A model generated the notes under the pieces. The model worked only from the letters and a program-made list of their open reading frames with translations, made no database searches and was not told the origin of the DNA. Of a stretch of DNA of 64,000 bases, positions 37,138 through 45,310 are shown piece after piece. The translations under genes were made by a program, and so were the position numbers. Within the stretch, counting starts at the first letter, position 1. Every line of letters starts with the position of its first letter. Source of the stretch: Streptomyces dengpaensis (GTDB taxonomy: Bacteria; Actinomycetota; Actinomycetes; Streptomycetales; Streptomycetaceae); contig NZ_CP026652.1 in NCBI RefSeq assembly GCF_002946835.1, positions 6,448,001 through 6,512,000 on the forward strand, read 5' to 3'.

Positions 37138-37504
37138 CGCTGGGTGCCTCCTGGTGCAGGTGGTGCGGGACGGATGGGACGGGCGCGCCATCCCTGGTCA
37201 GACCGTCCGCCCAGGTCGACGGACGGGTCCGTTGACTTCCAACGGACGACGGTACGCCGGAGTGCCCGGATCCCGTCGGCGACGGTATGCCCGGGATCCG
37301 AGTACCCGCACGACGGTACGTGTGATCCTCCGCGGAGTGTCAGTCCCGCGTCATAGACTTCGACGCTGTCCCCCCAGACTGTCCGCAGCCTGTCGACGAT
37401 TGCCCACCCGTCACCCGACCACCGCCCCTCATCGAGGCTCCCCCAGAGCTGAACGCCTGGGGGGACCCCCATCGCGCCGCAGTAACTATTTGGAGGCCGA
37501 AGCC
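37138..37504. promoter_or_regulatory. Divergent regulatory gap upstream of dnaE
   Basis: This 367-base gap between the DUF2252 gene and dnaE holds an inverted repeat GTCCGTTG-N5-CAACGGAC (37227-37247). Three partial direct repeats beginning CGACGGTAYG (about 37248, 37280 and 37312) follow, each a few bases before a GGATCC or GATCC-type stretch. At 37434-37470 there is an imperfect hairpin, CTCCCCCAGAGCTGAACGCC with TGGGGGGACCCCC, of the type common between Streptomyces genes. TAGACT near 37352 could be a -10. No open frame in the gap is convincing. Confidence 0.5.
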
Positions 37505-40500
37505 GTGTCAAAGCCGCCGTTCACGCACCTGCACGTCCACACCCAGTACTCGCTGCTGGACGGTGCCGCGCGGCTCAAGGACATGTTCAATGCCTGCAAT
37601 GAGATGGGCATGACACACATCGCCATGAGCGACCACGGCAACCTCCACGGGGCGTACGACTTCTTCCACTCGGCCCAGAAGGCGGGCGTCACTCCGATCA
37701 TCGGCATCGAGGCGTACGTCGCCCCGGAGTCCCGGCGCAACAAGCGCAAGATCCAGTGGGGCCAGCCGCACCAGAAGCGCGACGACGTGTCCGGTTCGGG
37801 TGGTTATACGCACAAGACGATCTGGGCGGCGAACAAGACGGGCCTGCACAACCTCTTCCGGCTCTCCTCGGACGCGTACGCCGAGGGCTGGCTGCAGAAG
37901 TGGCCCCGCATGGACAAGGAGACCATCTCCCAGTGGTCCGAGGGGCTCATCGCCTCCACCGGCTGCCCCTCCGGCGAGCTCCAGACGCGCCTGCGCCTCG
38001 GCCAGTTCGACGAGGCCCTGAAGTCGGCCGCCGAATACCAGGACATCTTCGGCAAGGACCGGTACTTCCTGGAGCTGATGGACCACGGCATCGAGATCGA
38101 GCGCCGGGTCCGCGACGGCCTCCTGGAGATCGGCAAGAAGCTCGGCATCCCGCCCCTGGTGACGAACGACTCGCACTACACGTACGCGCACGAGGCGACC
38201 GCGCACGACGCCCTGCTCTGCATCCAGACCGGCAAGAACCTCTCCGACCCGGACCGCTTCAAGTTCGACGGCACCGGCTACTACCTGAAGTCCACGGACG
38301 AGATGTACGCCATCGACTCCTCGGACGCCTGGCAGGAGGGCTGCGCCAACACCCTCCTGGTCGCCGAGCAGATCGACACCACGGGGATGTTCGAGAAGCG
38401 CGACCTGATGCCCAAGTTCGACATCCCGGAGGATGGCTACACCGAGGTCACCTGGTTCAAGGAGGAGGTCCGGCGCGGCATGGCGCGCCGCTACCCCGGA
38501 GGTGTCCCCGAGGACCGCCAGAAGCAGGCGGACTACGAGATGGACGTCATCATCCAGATGGGGTTCCCGGGCTACTTCCTCGTCGTCGCCGACTTCATCA
38601 TGTGGGCCAAGAAGAACGGCATCGCGGTCGGCCCCGGCCGAGGCTCCGCCGCCGGCTCGATCGTCGCGTACGCCATGGGCATCACCGACCTCGACCCGAT
38701 CGAGCACGGACTGATCTTCGAGCGGTTCCTCAACCCCGAGCGTGTCTCCATGCCCGACGTCGACATCGACTTCGACGAGCGCAGGCGCGTCGAAGTGATC
38801 AGGTACGTGACCGAGAAATACGGCGCCGACAAGGTCGCCATGATCGGCACCTACGGCAAGATCAAGGCAAAGAACGCGATCAAGGACTCCGCGCGCGTGC
38901 TGGGCTACCCGTACGCGATGGGCGACCGCCTCACCAAGGCCATGCCCGCCGACGTCCTCGGCAAGGGCATCGACCTCGACGGCATCACCAACTCCTCGCA
39001 CCCGCGCTACAGCGAGGCGGGCGAGATCCGGGGGATGTACGAGAACGAGCCGGACGTGAAGAAGGTCATCGACACCGCCAAGGGCGTGGAGGGCCTGGTC
39101 CGGCAGATGGGCGTGCACGCGGCCGGCGTGATCATGTCCAGCGAGCCCATCGTCGACCACGCCCCGATCTGGGTCCGCCACACCGACGGCGTCACCATCA
39201 CACAGTGGGACTACCCGCAGTGCGAGTCGCTCGGCCTGCTGAAGATGGACTTCCTGGGCCTGCGCAACCTGACCATCATGGACGACGCCGTCAAGATGGT
39301 GGAGGCCAACAAGGGCATCAAGCTGGAGCTCCTCGACGTCCCGCTCGACGACCCCAAGACGTACGAGATGCTCTGCCGCGGTGACACGCTCGGCGTGTTC
39401 CAGTTCGACGGCGGCCCGATGCGTTCGCTGCTGCGCCAGATGCAGCCCGACAACTTCGAGGACATTTCCGCCGTCTCGGCCCTGTACCGGCCGGGCCCGA
39501 TGGGCATGAACTCGCACATCAACTACGCGGAGCGCAAGAACGGCCGCCAGGAGATCACCCCGATCCACCCGGAGCTCGAAGAGCCCCTGAAGGAGACGCT
39601 CGGCCTCACCTACGGCCTCATCGTCTACCAGGAGCAGGTGCAGAAGGCCGCCCAGATCATCGCCGGCTACTCGCTCGGCGAGGCCGACATCCTGCGTCGC
39701 GTGATGGGCAAGAAGAAGCCCGAGGAACTGGCGAAGAACTTCACCATCTTCCAGGAGGGCGCCAAGAAGAACGGCTTCAGCGACGCGGCGATCCAGGCCC
39801 TGTGGGACGTACTGGTCCCCTTCGCCGGATACGCGTTCAACAAGGCGCACTCCTCCGCGTACGGCCTGGTCACCTACTGGACCGCGTACCTGAAGGCGAA
39901 CTACCCGGCCGAGTACATGGCGGCGCTGCTGACCTCGGTCAAGGACGACAAGGACAAGTCGGCGGTCTACCTCAACGAATGCCGCCGCATGGGCATCAGG
40001 GTGCTCCCGCCGAACGTCAACGAGTCGGTGCACAACTTCGCCGCCCAGGGCGACGACGTGATCCTCTTCGGCCTGGAGGCCGTGCGCAACGTCGGCACGA
40101 ACGTGGTCGAGTCGATCATCCGCTCCCGCAAGGCGAAGGGGAAGTACGCCTCCTTCCCCGACTACCTGGACAAGGTCGAGGCCACCGCCTGCAACAAGCG
40201 CACCACCGAATCGCTCATCAAGGCGGGCGCGTTCGACACCCTGGGGCACACCCGCAAGGGCCTCACCGCGCAGTACGAGCCGATGATCGACAACGTGGTG
40301 GCGGTCAAGCGCAAGGAGGCCGAGGGGCAGTTCGACCTCTTCGGCGGGATGGACGAGGACAGCGACGAGCCGGGCTTCGGGCTCGACGTCGAGTTCACCG
40401 CCGACGAGTGGGACAAGACGTATCTGCTCGCCCAGGAGCGGGAGATGCTCGGCCTGTACGTCTCCGACCACCCGCTCTTCGGCCTGGAGAACGTGCTGTC

Positions 40501-41044
40501 CGACAAGGCGGACGCCGGTATCGGGCAGTTGACCGGCGGTGACTTCTCGGACGGCGCCGTGGTGACCGTCGGCGGCATCATCTCGGGCCTGCAGCGCAAG
40601 ATGACCAAGCAGGGCAACGCCTGGGCCATCGCCACGGTGGAGGACCTCGCGGGCTCCATCGAGTGCATGTTCTTCCCGGCGACCTACCAGCTGGTGTCGA
40701 CCCAACTCGTCGAGGACGCGGTCGTGTTCGTCAAGGGACGCCTCGACAAGCGCGAGGACGTGCCGCGGCTCGTGGCGATGGAGATGCAGGTCCCGGACCT
40801 GTCGAACGCGGGCACCAACGCGCCCGTGATCCTCACCATCCCGGCGGTCAAGGTCACCCCGCCCATGGTCAGCCGCCTCGGCGAGATCCTCGGCCACCAC
40901 AAGGGCGAGAGCGAGGTCCGCATCAGGCTCCAGGGCCCGCGCAAGACCACGGTGCTCCGGCTCGACCGGCACCGCGTGAAGCCGGATCCGGCGCTCTTCG
41001 GCGACCTGAAGGTGCTGCTGGGCCCGTCCTGCCTGGCGGGCTGA
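37505..41044 (+). CDS. dnaE: DNA polymerase III alpha subunit
   Basis: DnaE is the replicative polymerase. The 1179-residue protein begins at GTG 37505 (MSKPPFTHLHVHTQYSLLDG), eight bases after GGAGG; the frame is open far upstream but that part is non-coding. The PHP domain (about 5-270) retains HLHVHTQYS, ISDHG-type and NDSHY motifs, as expected for an actinobacterial DnaE1 with PHP proofreading. The polymerase active site is PDVDIDF at 417-423, with GRGSAAGSIVAYAMGITDLDP before it. YRPGPMG, helix-hairpin-helix residues, and a C-terminal OB fold (VTVGGIISGLQRKM) follow. The length matches other actinobacterial DnaE1. QFDLFGGMDEDSDEP (about 935) resembles a beta-clamp binding motif. Confidence 0.97.
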   Translation: MSKPPFTHLHVHTQYSLLDGAARLKDMFNACNEMGMTHIAMSDHGNLHGAYDFFHSAQKAGVTPIIGIEAYVAPESRRNKRKIQWGQPHQKRDDVSGSGGYTHKTIWAANKTGLHNLFRLSSDAYAEGWLQKWPRMDKETISQWSEGLIASTGCPSGELQTRLRLGQFDEALKSAAEYQDIFGKDRYFLELMDHGIEIERRVRDGLLEIGKKLGIPPLVTNDSHYTYAHEATAHDALLCIQTGKNLSDPDRFKFDGTGYYLKSTDEMYAIDSSDAWQEGCANTLLVAEQIDTTGMFEKRDLMPKFDIPEDGYTEVTWFKEEVRRGMARRYPGGVPEDRQKQADYEMDVIIQMGFPGYFLVVADFIMWAKKNGIAVGPGRGSAAGSIVAYAMGITDLDPIEHGLIFERFLNPERVSMPDVDIDFDERRRVEVIRYVTEKYGADKVAMIGTYGKIKAKNAIKDSARVLGYPYAMGDRLTKAMPADVLGKGIDLDGITNSSHPRYSEAGEIRGMYENEPDVKKVIDTAKGVEGLVRQMGVHAAGVIMSSEPIVDHAPIWVRHTDGVTITQWDYPQCESLGLLKMDFLGLRNLTIMDDAVKMVEANKGIKLELLDVPLDDPKTYEMLCRGDTLGVFQFDGGPMRSLLRQMQPDNFEDISAVSALYRPGPMGMNSHINYAERKNGRQEITPIHPELEEPLKETLGLTYGLIVYQEQVQKAAQIIAGYSLGEADILRRVMGKKKPEELAKNFTIFQEGAKKNGFSDAAIQALWDVLVPFAGYAFNKAHSSAYGLVTYWTAYLKANYPAEYMAALLTSVKDDKDKSAVYLNECRRMGIRVLPPNVNESVHNFAAQGDDVILFGLEAVRNVGTNVVESIIRSRKAKGKYASFPDYLDKVEATACNKRTTESLIKAGAFDTLGHTRKGLTAQYEPMIDNVVAVKRKEAEGQFDLFGGMDEDSDEPGFGLDVEFTADEWDKTYLLAQEREMLGLYVSDHPLFGLENVLSDKADAGIGQLTGGDFSDGAVVTVGGIISGLQRKMTKQGNAWAIATVEDLAGSIECMFFPATYQLVSTQLVEDAVVFVKGRLDKREDVPRLVAMEMQVPDLSNAGTNAPVILTIPAVKVTPPMVSRLGEILGHHKGESEVRIRLQGPRKTTVLRLDRHRVKPDPALFGDLKVLLGPSCLAG

Positions 41045-41050
41045 CACACA

Positions 41051-41107
41051 CCCGTCGGCCGCGCACCGCACCCGTCGGCTTCATACCCGTCGGCTTCACA
41101 CCGTCGG
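41051..41107. repeat. Short CCGTCGGC repeats after dnaE
   Basis: CCGTCGGC recurs at 41052, 41072, 41087 and 41101, alternately followed by CGCGCAC and TTCA(C/T)AC, in the dnaE 3' region before its terminator. No gene is recognised here. Confidence 0.6.
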
Positions 41108-41153
41108 CCGCGCACACGTCGACACGGCCGTACGCACGTCAACAGACGTACGC

Positions 41154-41185
41154 GAGGGGCGCATCCGTCATTGGATGCGCCCCTC
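41154..41185 (+). terminator. Hairpin terminator after dnaE
   Basis: GAGGGGCGCATCC (41154-41166) pairs perfectly with GGATGCGCCCCTC (41173-41185) around a 6-base loop. It lies about 110 bases beyond the dnaE stop and upstream of the convergent small gene. There is no T-tract, as is common in Streptomyces. Confidence 0.8.
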
Positions 41186-41260
41186 GGTGTGTGCCTGGGC
41201 CTCACGAGCCCTGTCGGGCCTCAAATGCCCTATAGGGCTTCAACGGCCCGCGCGACGGCC

Positions 41261-41440
41261 TCAGTTGTGGCCGAAGCGCTTCTGCTGCTTACGGGCAACA
41301 TCGGCGGGGCTGCCCTGGGCGTGCGTCATCGGCGACTGCGTTGCTTCCGCCGAGGACCGCTGCGCCTGCTCCTGCGCACGCTCGGCCTGCGAGGAGCGGT
41401 CCTGCTGGCCGCCCTGCTTGCGGTTCTTGTTTTTGGCCAT
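41261..41440 (-). CDS. Conserved small hydrophilic protein (59 residues)
   Basis: A 59-residue ORF from ATG 41440, behind an excellent AGGAGG site. It reads MAKNKNRKQGGQQDRSSQAE, then continues with RAQEQAQRSSAEATQSPMT and ends ARKQQKRFGHN. It is basic at both ends, rich in Gln and Ser, has no membrane segment, and looks intrinsically disordered. Similar short KNKNRKQ proteins are, to my recollection, widespread hypothetical proteins in Streptomyces. No function is known. The ribosome site and codon bias make it a credible gene despite its size. Confidence 0.78.
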   Translation of the reverse strand: MAKNKNRKQGGQQDRSSQAERAQEQAQRSSAEATQSPMTHAQGSPADVARKQQKRFGHN

Positions 41441-41678
41441 GGTGATCTGCCTCCTGAAGGGGGTCTAGGGGCCAGGGCCGCGACCAGATTCACATAGGCT
41501 GACAAGCAGCGCATTTCAGAGAATTACCGTGTGTAATGAGCCCTGTCGGAGCGTCCCTGCCGGGGCACGATCCTTCGATCCGCCACGCCGAAGATCGAGT
41601 TCCGGCCGTTAACCTCCGCACGGTCGGGCAGACTCGAAGGAAGCCCGAAGCAAACCTCCCGGAAAGAGGGTGGATCGC

Positions 41679-42896
41679 GTGGACCGCTGCATCGTCCTGG
41701 TGGACGCCGGGTATCTGCTCGGGGCTGCTGCCAGTCTCCTCGCCGGGGAGCCCTCGCGGTCCCGGATCACCGTCGACCACGCCGCCCTCATCCAGGGCCT
41801 GCGCGAGCGCGCCGAGTCCGACACGGAGCGGCCCCTGTTGCGCATCTACTGGTTCGACGGCGCACCCGACCGCGTACCGCAACCGGAGCACCGCAGGCTG
41901 CGCGTGATGCCGCGCGTGACGGTGCGCCTGGGCGCGCTGACCCGCAGCGACGGACGCTGGGCCCAGAAGGGCGTGGACGCCGCCATGCACGCCGAGCTGA
42001 CCGAGCTGGCCCGTAACCGCGCCTGCTCCGACGTGGTCCTGGTGACCGGCGACGGGGATCTGCTGCCGGGCATGATGGCAGCCAAGGAGCACGGGGTCGC
42101 CGTACACCTGTGGGCCGTACAGGCCGCGGACGGTGACTACAACCAGTCCGAGGACCTCGTCGCCGAGGCCGACGAGCGGCGCGTGCTCGACCGGGCCTGG
42201 ATCACCCAGGCCGTGCGCGCCAAGGATCTCGGCGGGATCTGCGCGCCGCCGCCCGCGCCGCGCCCCGAGATCGCCGCGATCCTCTCCGCGCCGCTGCCGG
42301 ACTCGGCGCTCGCCTCGGCCGCCGAGCGGCCCGGGCAGGAGGCCGAACACGCCACGGCGGCCGAGTCGCAGAACGGCACCGAGGAGCGGGTGCCCGCGCC
42401 CAAGGGCGTTCCCACGCCGAAGGACCTGGCGGCGCTGCGCGGCCCCGGCACGCAGCCCGCCCAGCACCCCGCGAGCGCCACGCTGCGCTGGTCCTCCGAC
42501 AAGGGCTGGATCGAGCGGCCCGGGGGCCCCACGGAGTCCGCGGAGGCCGCCTTGCTGCCCACCCTCGCCCAGCTCACCACCGCCGAGCAGCGGTGGGCGG
42601 ACCGCGAGGAGGACATCACCACGGTCGGCGGCGATCCGTACGAGGTGGGGCAGGTCTTCGCGCGCCGCTGGATGGAGCGGCTCACCGACCCGAGCCACCT
42701 GCAGAAGCTGTCCACGATGTACCCGCGCATCCCGCACCGGGTCGACGGCGAGCTCCTGCGCTACGCGGCCCGCTTCGGCCTGCTCGCCCACAAGGACGAC
42801 CAGATCGACGAGCACGACCGGTACGCGATCCGGGCGGGCTTCTGGCGCGAGATCGACGTGCGCACGGCGGCGGAACACGTGCCGGCGGGGGAGTGA
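41679..42896 (+). CDS. NYN-domain (PIN-like) putative RNase
   Basis: A 405-residue protein with an N-terminal NYN domain (about 1-160), a PIN-fold metal-dependent RNase module. The acidic residues expected for metal binding are in DRCIVLVDAGYLLG, GVDAAMHAELTELA and DVVLVTGDGDLLPGM. A Pro/Ala/Glu-rich linker (about 190-280) precedes a C-terminal conserved region (VGQVFARRWMERLTDPSHLQ onwards) that may be a helical nucleic-acid-binding domain. The start is probably GTG 41679 (MDRCIVLVDA) behind AGAGGG; GTG 41670 is also in frame. The RNA target is unknown. A 34-base tandem repeat begins right at its stop codon. Confidence 0.85.
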   Translation: MDRCIVLVDAGYLLGAAASLLAGEPSRSRITVDHAALIQGLRERAESDTERPLLRIYWFDGAPDRVPQPEHRRLRVMPRVTVRLGALTRSDGRWAQKGVDAAMHAELTELARNRACSDVVLVTGDGDLLPGMMAAKEHGVAVHLWAVQAADGDYNQSEDLVAEADERRVLDRAWITQAVRAKDLGGICAPPPAPRPEIAAILSAPLPDSALASAAERPGQEAEHATAAESQNGTEERVPAPKGVPTPKDLAALRGPGTQPAQHPASATLRWSSDKGWIERPGGPTESAEAALLPTLAQLTTAEQRWADREEDITTVGGDPYEVGQVFARRWMERLTDPSHLQKLSTMYPRIPHRVDGELLRYAARFGLLAHKDDQIDEHDRYAIRAGFWREIDVRTAAEHVPAGE

Positions 42897-43033
42897 GCGC
42901 ACCCGCCGAGCGGTGGGACGAGGTCCCCGGGCGCATCGGGTGAGCGGTGGGACGAGGTCCCCGGGCGCATCGGCTGAGCGGTGAGGCGGGGGCCCCCGGG
43001 CGCACCGGGTGAGCCGTGAGGCGGGGTCCCCGG
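42897..43033. repeat. Four tandem 34-35 base repeats
   Basis: Units at 42897-42930, 42931-42964, 42965-42999 and 43000-43033 share the pattern GCGCAYCGGGTGAGCGGTG then GGACGAGGTCCCCGG. They start immediately after the NYN gene stop and end before a second pair of diverged GCGCGGCGTGGRGCCGRGGCC units (about 43040-43090). No gene is recognised in 42897-43127. Confidence 0.85.
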
Positions 43034-43113
43034 GGGGCCCGCGCGGCGTGGGGCCGGGGCCTCGCGCGGCGTGGAGCCGAGGCCCCGGGCGCATAACGGG
43101 GCATCGGACCCCG

Positions 43114-43119
43114 TAGGCT
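43114..43119 (+). promoter_or_regulatory. -10 element of a leaderless promoter for the ABC transporter
   Basis: TAGGCT lies eight bases before GTG 43128 with no ribosome site between, the arrangement of a leaderless transcript. The same TAGGCT-to-start geometry occurs before the LON-domain gene (47557) and the gene at 57119. Confidence 0.6.
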
Positions 43120-43127
43120 CGTCCCTC

Positions 43128-44150
43128 GTGAGTACGCGCACCGCACAGACAGTCCGGAACGGACACAGAGGCGATGTCGTGTGCGCGGTGCGCGGTCTGA
43201 GCAAGACCTATCCGGCGGTACGCGGACGCCGGGGCGCCCCCGGAACGCCCGAGGTGCGGGCCACCGACGGTGTACGGCTGGACATCCGGCGCGGTGAGAT
43301 CTTCGGGCTGCTCGGGCCGAACGGCGCGGGCAAGTCGACCCTCGTACGGCAGTTGACCGGGCTCATGCGCCCCGACAGCGGCAGCGTGGAGATCCTCGGG
43401 CACGACATCGTGCGCCACCCGGAGCGGGCGGCGCGCATCCTCGCGTACCTCGGGCAGGAGTCCACCGCCCTCGACGAGCTGACCGTGTCGCTCGCCGCCG
43501 AGACGACCGCGCGGCTGCGCGGGCTCAACCTCCGCGAGGCCCGGGCCGAGCGGGACGCCGTCCTCGACGAACTGGGCCTCACCCACCTCGCCGCCCGCCC
43601 CCTGAACAAGCTGTCCGGCGGGCAGCGGCGGCTCGCGTGCCTCGCCGCCGCCCTCGTGGGGGAGCGGCCGCTGCTCGTCCTCGACGAGCCGACCACCGGC
43701 ATGGACCCTGTCGCCCGCCGCGCCGTCTGGTCCGCGATCGACCGGCGCCGGGCCGAGCGCGGCACGACCGTGCTGCTGGTCACCCACAACGTGATCGAGG
43801 CCGAGACCGTCCTCGACCGGGTCGCCGTCCTCGACCGGGGCCGCGTCATCGCCTGCGACACCCCGGCCGGGCTGAAGGAGCGGGTCGCGGGCGAGGTGCG
43901 GGTCGAACTCGTCTGGCGCGCGAGCGCTCCGCTCCACGTCCCCGAGGTCGCCGCGCTGCGCGCCCGCGCCGTCGAGTCGGGCCGCAGCTGGACCCTGCGG
44001 CTCGCCCCCGAGGAGGCCCGTGCGGCCGTCGCCACGGTCACTGGTGGCGCCGCCTTCGCCGCCCTCGACGACTTCACACTGACCACACCGAGCCTGGAGG
44101 ACGTGTACCTCGCGCTCGGGGGCGATACGCAGGGGCTGGTGAAGGCGTGA
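43128..44150 (+). CDS. ABC transporter ATP-binding subunit
   Basis: A 340-residue ABC ATPase of the DrrA/CcmA-like export type. Walker A is LLGPNGAGKSTLVRQLTGLM, the Q-loop is in LAYLGQEST, the signature is LSGGQRRLACLAAAL, and Walker B is PLLVLDEPTTGMDPVARRAVW, with the H-loop in LLVTHNVIEAE. The C-terminal region (from about residue 245) matches the DUF4162-type extension of drug exporters. The start is GTG 43128, supported by a leaderless-type -10. The stop overlaps a small repeat ORF by four bases (GTGA), and that ORF in turn overlaps the permease. The substrate is unknown. Confidence 0.92.
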   Translation: MSTRTAQTVRNGHRGDVVCAVRGLSKTYPAVRGRRGAPGTPEVRATDGVRLDIRRGEIFGLLGPNGAGKSTLVRQLTGLMRPDSGSVEILGHDIVRHPERAARILAYLGQESTALDELTVSLAAETTARLRGLNLREARAERDAVLDELGLTHLAARPLNKLSGGQRRLACLAAALVGERPLLVLDEPTTGMDPVARRAVWSAIDRRRAERGTTVLLVTHNVIEAETVLDRVAVLDRGRVIACDTPAGLKERVAGEVRVELVWRASAPLHVPEVAALRARAVESGRSWTLRLAPEEARAAVATVTGGAAFAALDDFTLTTPSLEDVYLALGGDTQGLVKA

Positions 44151-44458
44151 GTAACTGGGACGCGGAATCCGTACGTAGGCGGCGAGAGCCGGTGTGCGTT
44201 CGGAACCCGAGGGCGGCTGTGGGTGTACGGAACTCGCGGGTGGCTGTGGGTGTACGGAACTCGCGGGTGGCTGTGGGTGTACGGAACGCGCGGGTGGCCG
44301 TGGGTGTACGGAACGCGCGGGTGGCTGTGGGTGTACGGAACGCGCGGGTGGCCGTGGGTGTACGGAACCCGCGGGTGGCCGCAGGCTTCGGGAACGAGAT
44401 GGCTGCCGGAGTGAAGAACAGGACGGCTGCCGGAGTGAAGGGGAGCAGCTCGACGTGA
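44147..44458 (+). CDS. Putative 103-residue nonapeptide-repeat protein between ATPase and permease
   Basis: The ORF starts at GTG 44147 inside the ATPase stop (GTGA) and ends at TGA 44456-44458 inside the permease start (GTGA), so all three frames are chained. After MSNWDAESVRRRREPVC the protein is seven copies of a nine-residue unit VRNxRVAVG with x = Ser, Ala or Pro (residues 18-80, a 27-base DNA repeat at 44198-44386). Two shorter units, FGNEMAAG and VKNRTAAG, and GVKGSSST follow. It has no membrane span and carries positive charge at regular intervals. I recognise no family. It may be a real coupled peptide or an expanded spacer repeat that happens to stay in frame; the double GTGA junction favours translation. 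Confidence 0.5.
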   Translation: MSNWDAESVRRRREPVCVRNPRAAVGVRNSRVAVGVRNSRVAVGVRNARVAVGVRNARVAVGVRNARVAVGVRNPRVAAGFGNEMAAGVKNRTAAGVKGSSST

Positions 44459-45276
44459 GTGTCGTACCCGCTGGAGTTCTGCCGGGCAGTGCGCTGCCCG
44501 TGGCCGAGGACGCCGGTGACGCCGCGGAGCTGGGGCCGCGCGCGCGGCTGTGGCCGTCGCTCGGCGCCGTGTACCGCGCGCAGCTCTCCCGGGCCCGCGT
44601 CGCGCGGATCCCGCTGCTGTTCGTGGCCACCTTCCAGTCCATCGGGATCATGATCCTGATGCGGGGCGTGGTGGACGACGGAGGCGAGGCCCGGGCCGTG
44701 GTGGCCGGGTCGTCGGTCCTCGTGGTGGCCTTCGTCGCCCTCAACCTCCTCGCGCAGTACTTCGGGCAGCTGCGTGCCAGCGGCGGGCTCGACCACTACG
44801 CGACGCTGCCCGTGCCGCCGGCCGCCGTGGTGCTCGGCGCCGCCGGCGCGTACGCGTCCTTCACGGTGCCCGGGACGATCGCCACCGCCGTGTTCGGCTC
44901 CGTGCTCTTCGGGCTGCCGCTGGCCCACCTGTGGGTGCTCGCCGCGGTCATCCCGCTCGCGGGTGCCGCGCTCGCCGGGCTCGGCGCCGCACTCGGGCTG
45001 CTCGCGCCACGGCCCGAACTCGCCACGCTGCTCGGGCAGTTGGGGATGTCGGCCGCGCTGCTGCTCGGGGTGCTGCCGGCGGACCGGCTGCCCACCTTCG
45101 TGCAGTACGGCCGTGATCTGCTGCCCTCGACCTATGGCGTCGAGGCCTTCGCCCGCACCTTCGGGGCGCACCCCGACTGGACCGCTGTCCTCGGTGACCT
45201 GGCCGTCTGCGCCGGTGTCGGGGTGGCCTCGCTGGCCCTCGCGACCTGGGCGTACCGTCGGGCAGCCGTCCGGTGA
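44455..45276 (+). CDS. ABC transporter permease (ABC-2 type)
   Basis: A 273-residue integral membrane permease with about six spans, including IPLLFVATFQSIGIMILMRGVV, SSVLVVAFVALNLLAQYFG and AVIPLAGAALAGLGAALGLL. LRASGGLDHYATLPVPPAAVVLG, between spans two and three, is the cytoplasmic coupling region typical of ABC-2 permeases. Start GTG 44455 follows GGGGAG by nine bases and overlaps the stop of the repeat ORF; the long upstream frame is that repeat read in another phase. The permease pairs with the ATPase at 43128-44150. Confidence 0.9.
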   Translation: MSVVPAGVLPGSALPVAEDAGDAAELGPRARLWPSLGAVYRAQLSRARVARIPLLFVATFQSIGIMILMRGVVDDGGEARAVVAGSSVLVVAFVALNLLAQYFGQLRASGGLDHYATLPVPPAAVVLGAAGAYASFTVPGTIATAVFGSVLFGLPLAHLWVLAAVIPLAGAALAGLGAALGLLAPRPELATLLGQLGMSAALLLGVLPADRLPTFVQYGRDLLPSTYGVEAFARTFGAHPDWTAVLGDLAVCAGVGVASLALATWAYRRAAVR

Positions 45277-45310
45277 CGCGGCTGACAGCTGGGCCTGGCA
45301 CGATGTCAGG

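Noticed and set aside
37508..41071. Minus-strand open frame covering the whole of dnaE
   Set aside because: It mirrors dnaE codon structure, has no recognisable domain and no ribosome site.
41490..44744. Long minus-strand frame over the NYN and ABC genes, with RCARGP-type and FRTPTATRA repeats
   Set aside because: The repeats are just the complement of the tandem DNA repeats at 42897 and 44198; the rest is antisense to clear genes.
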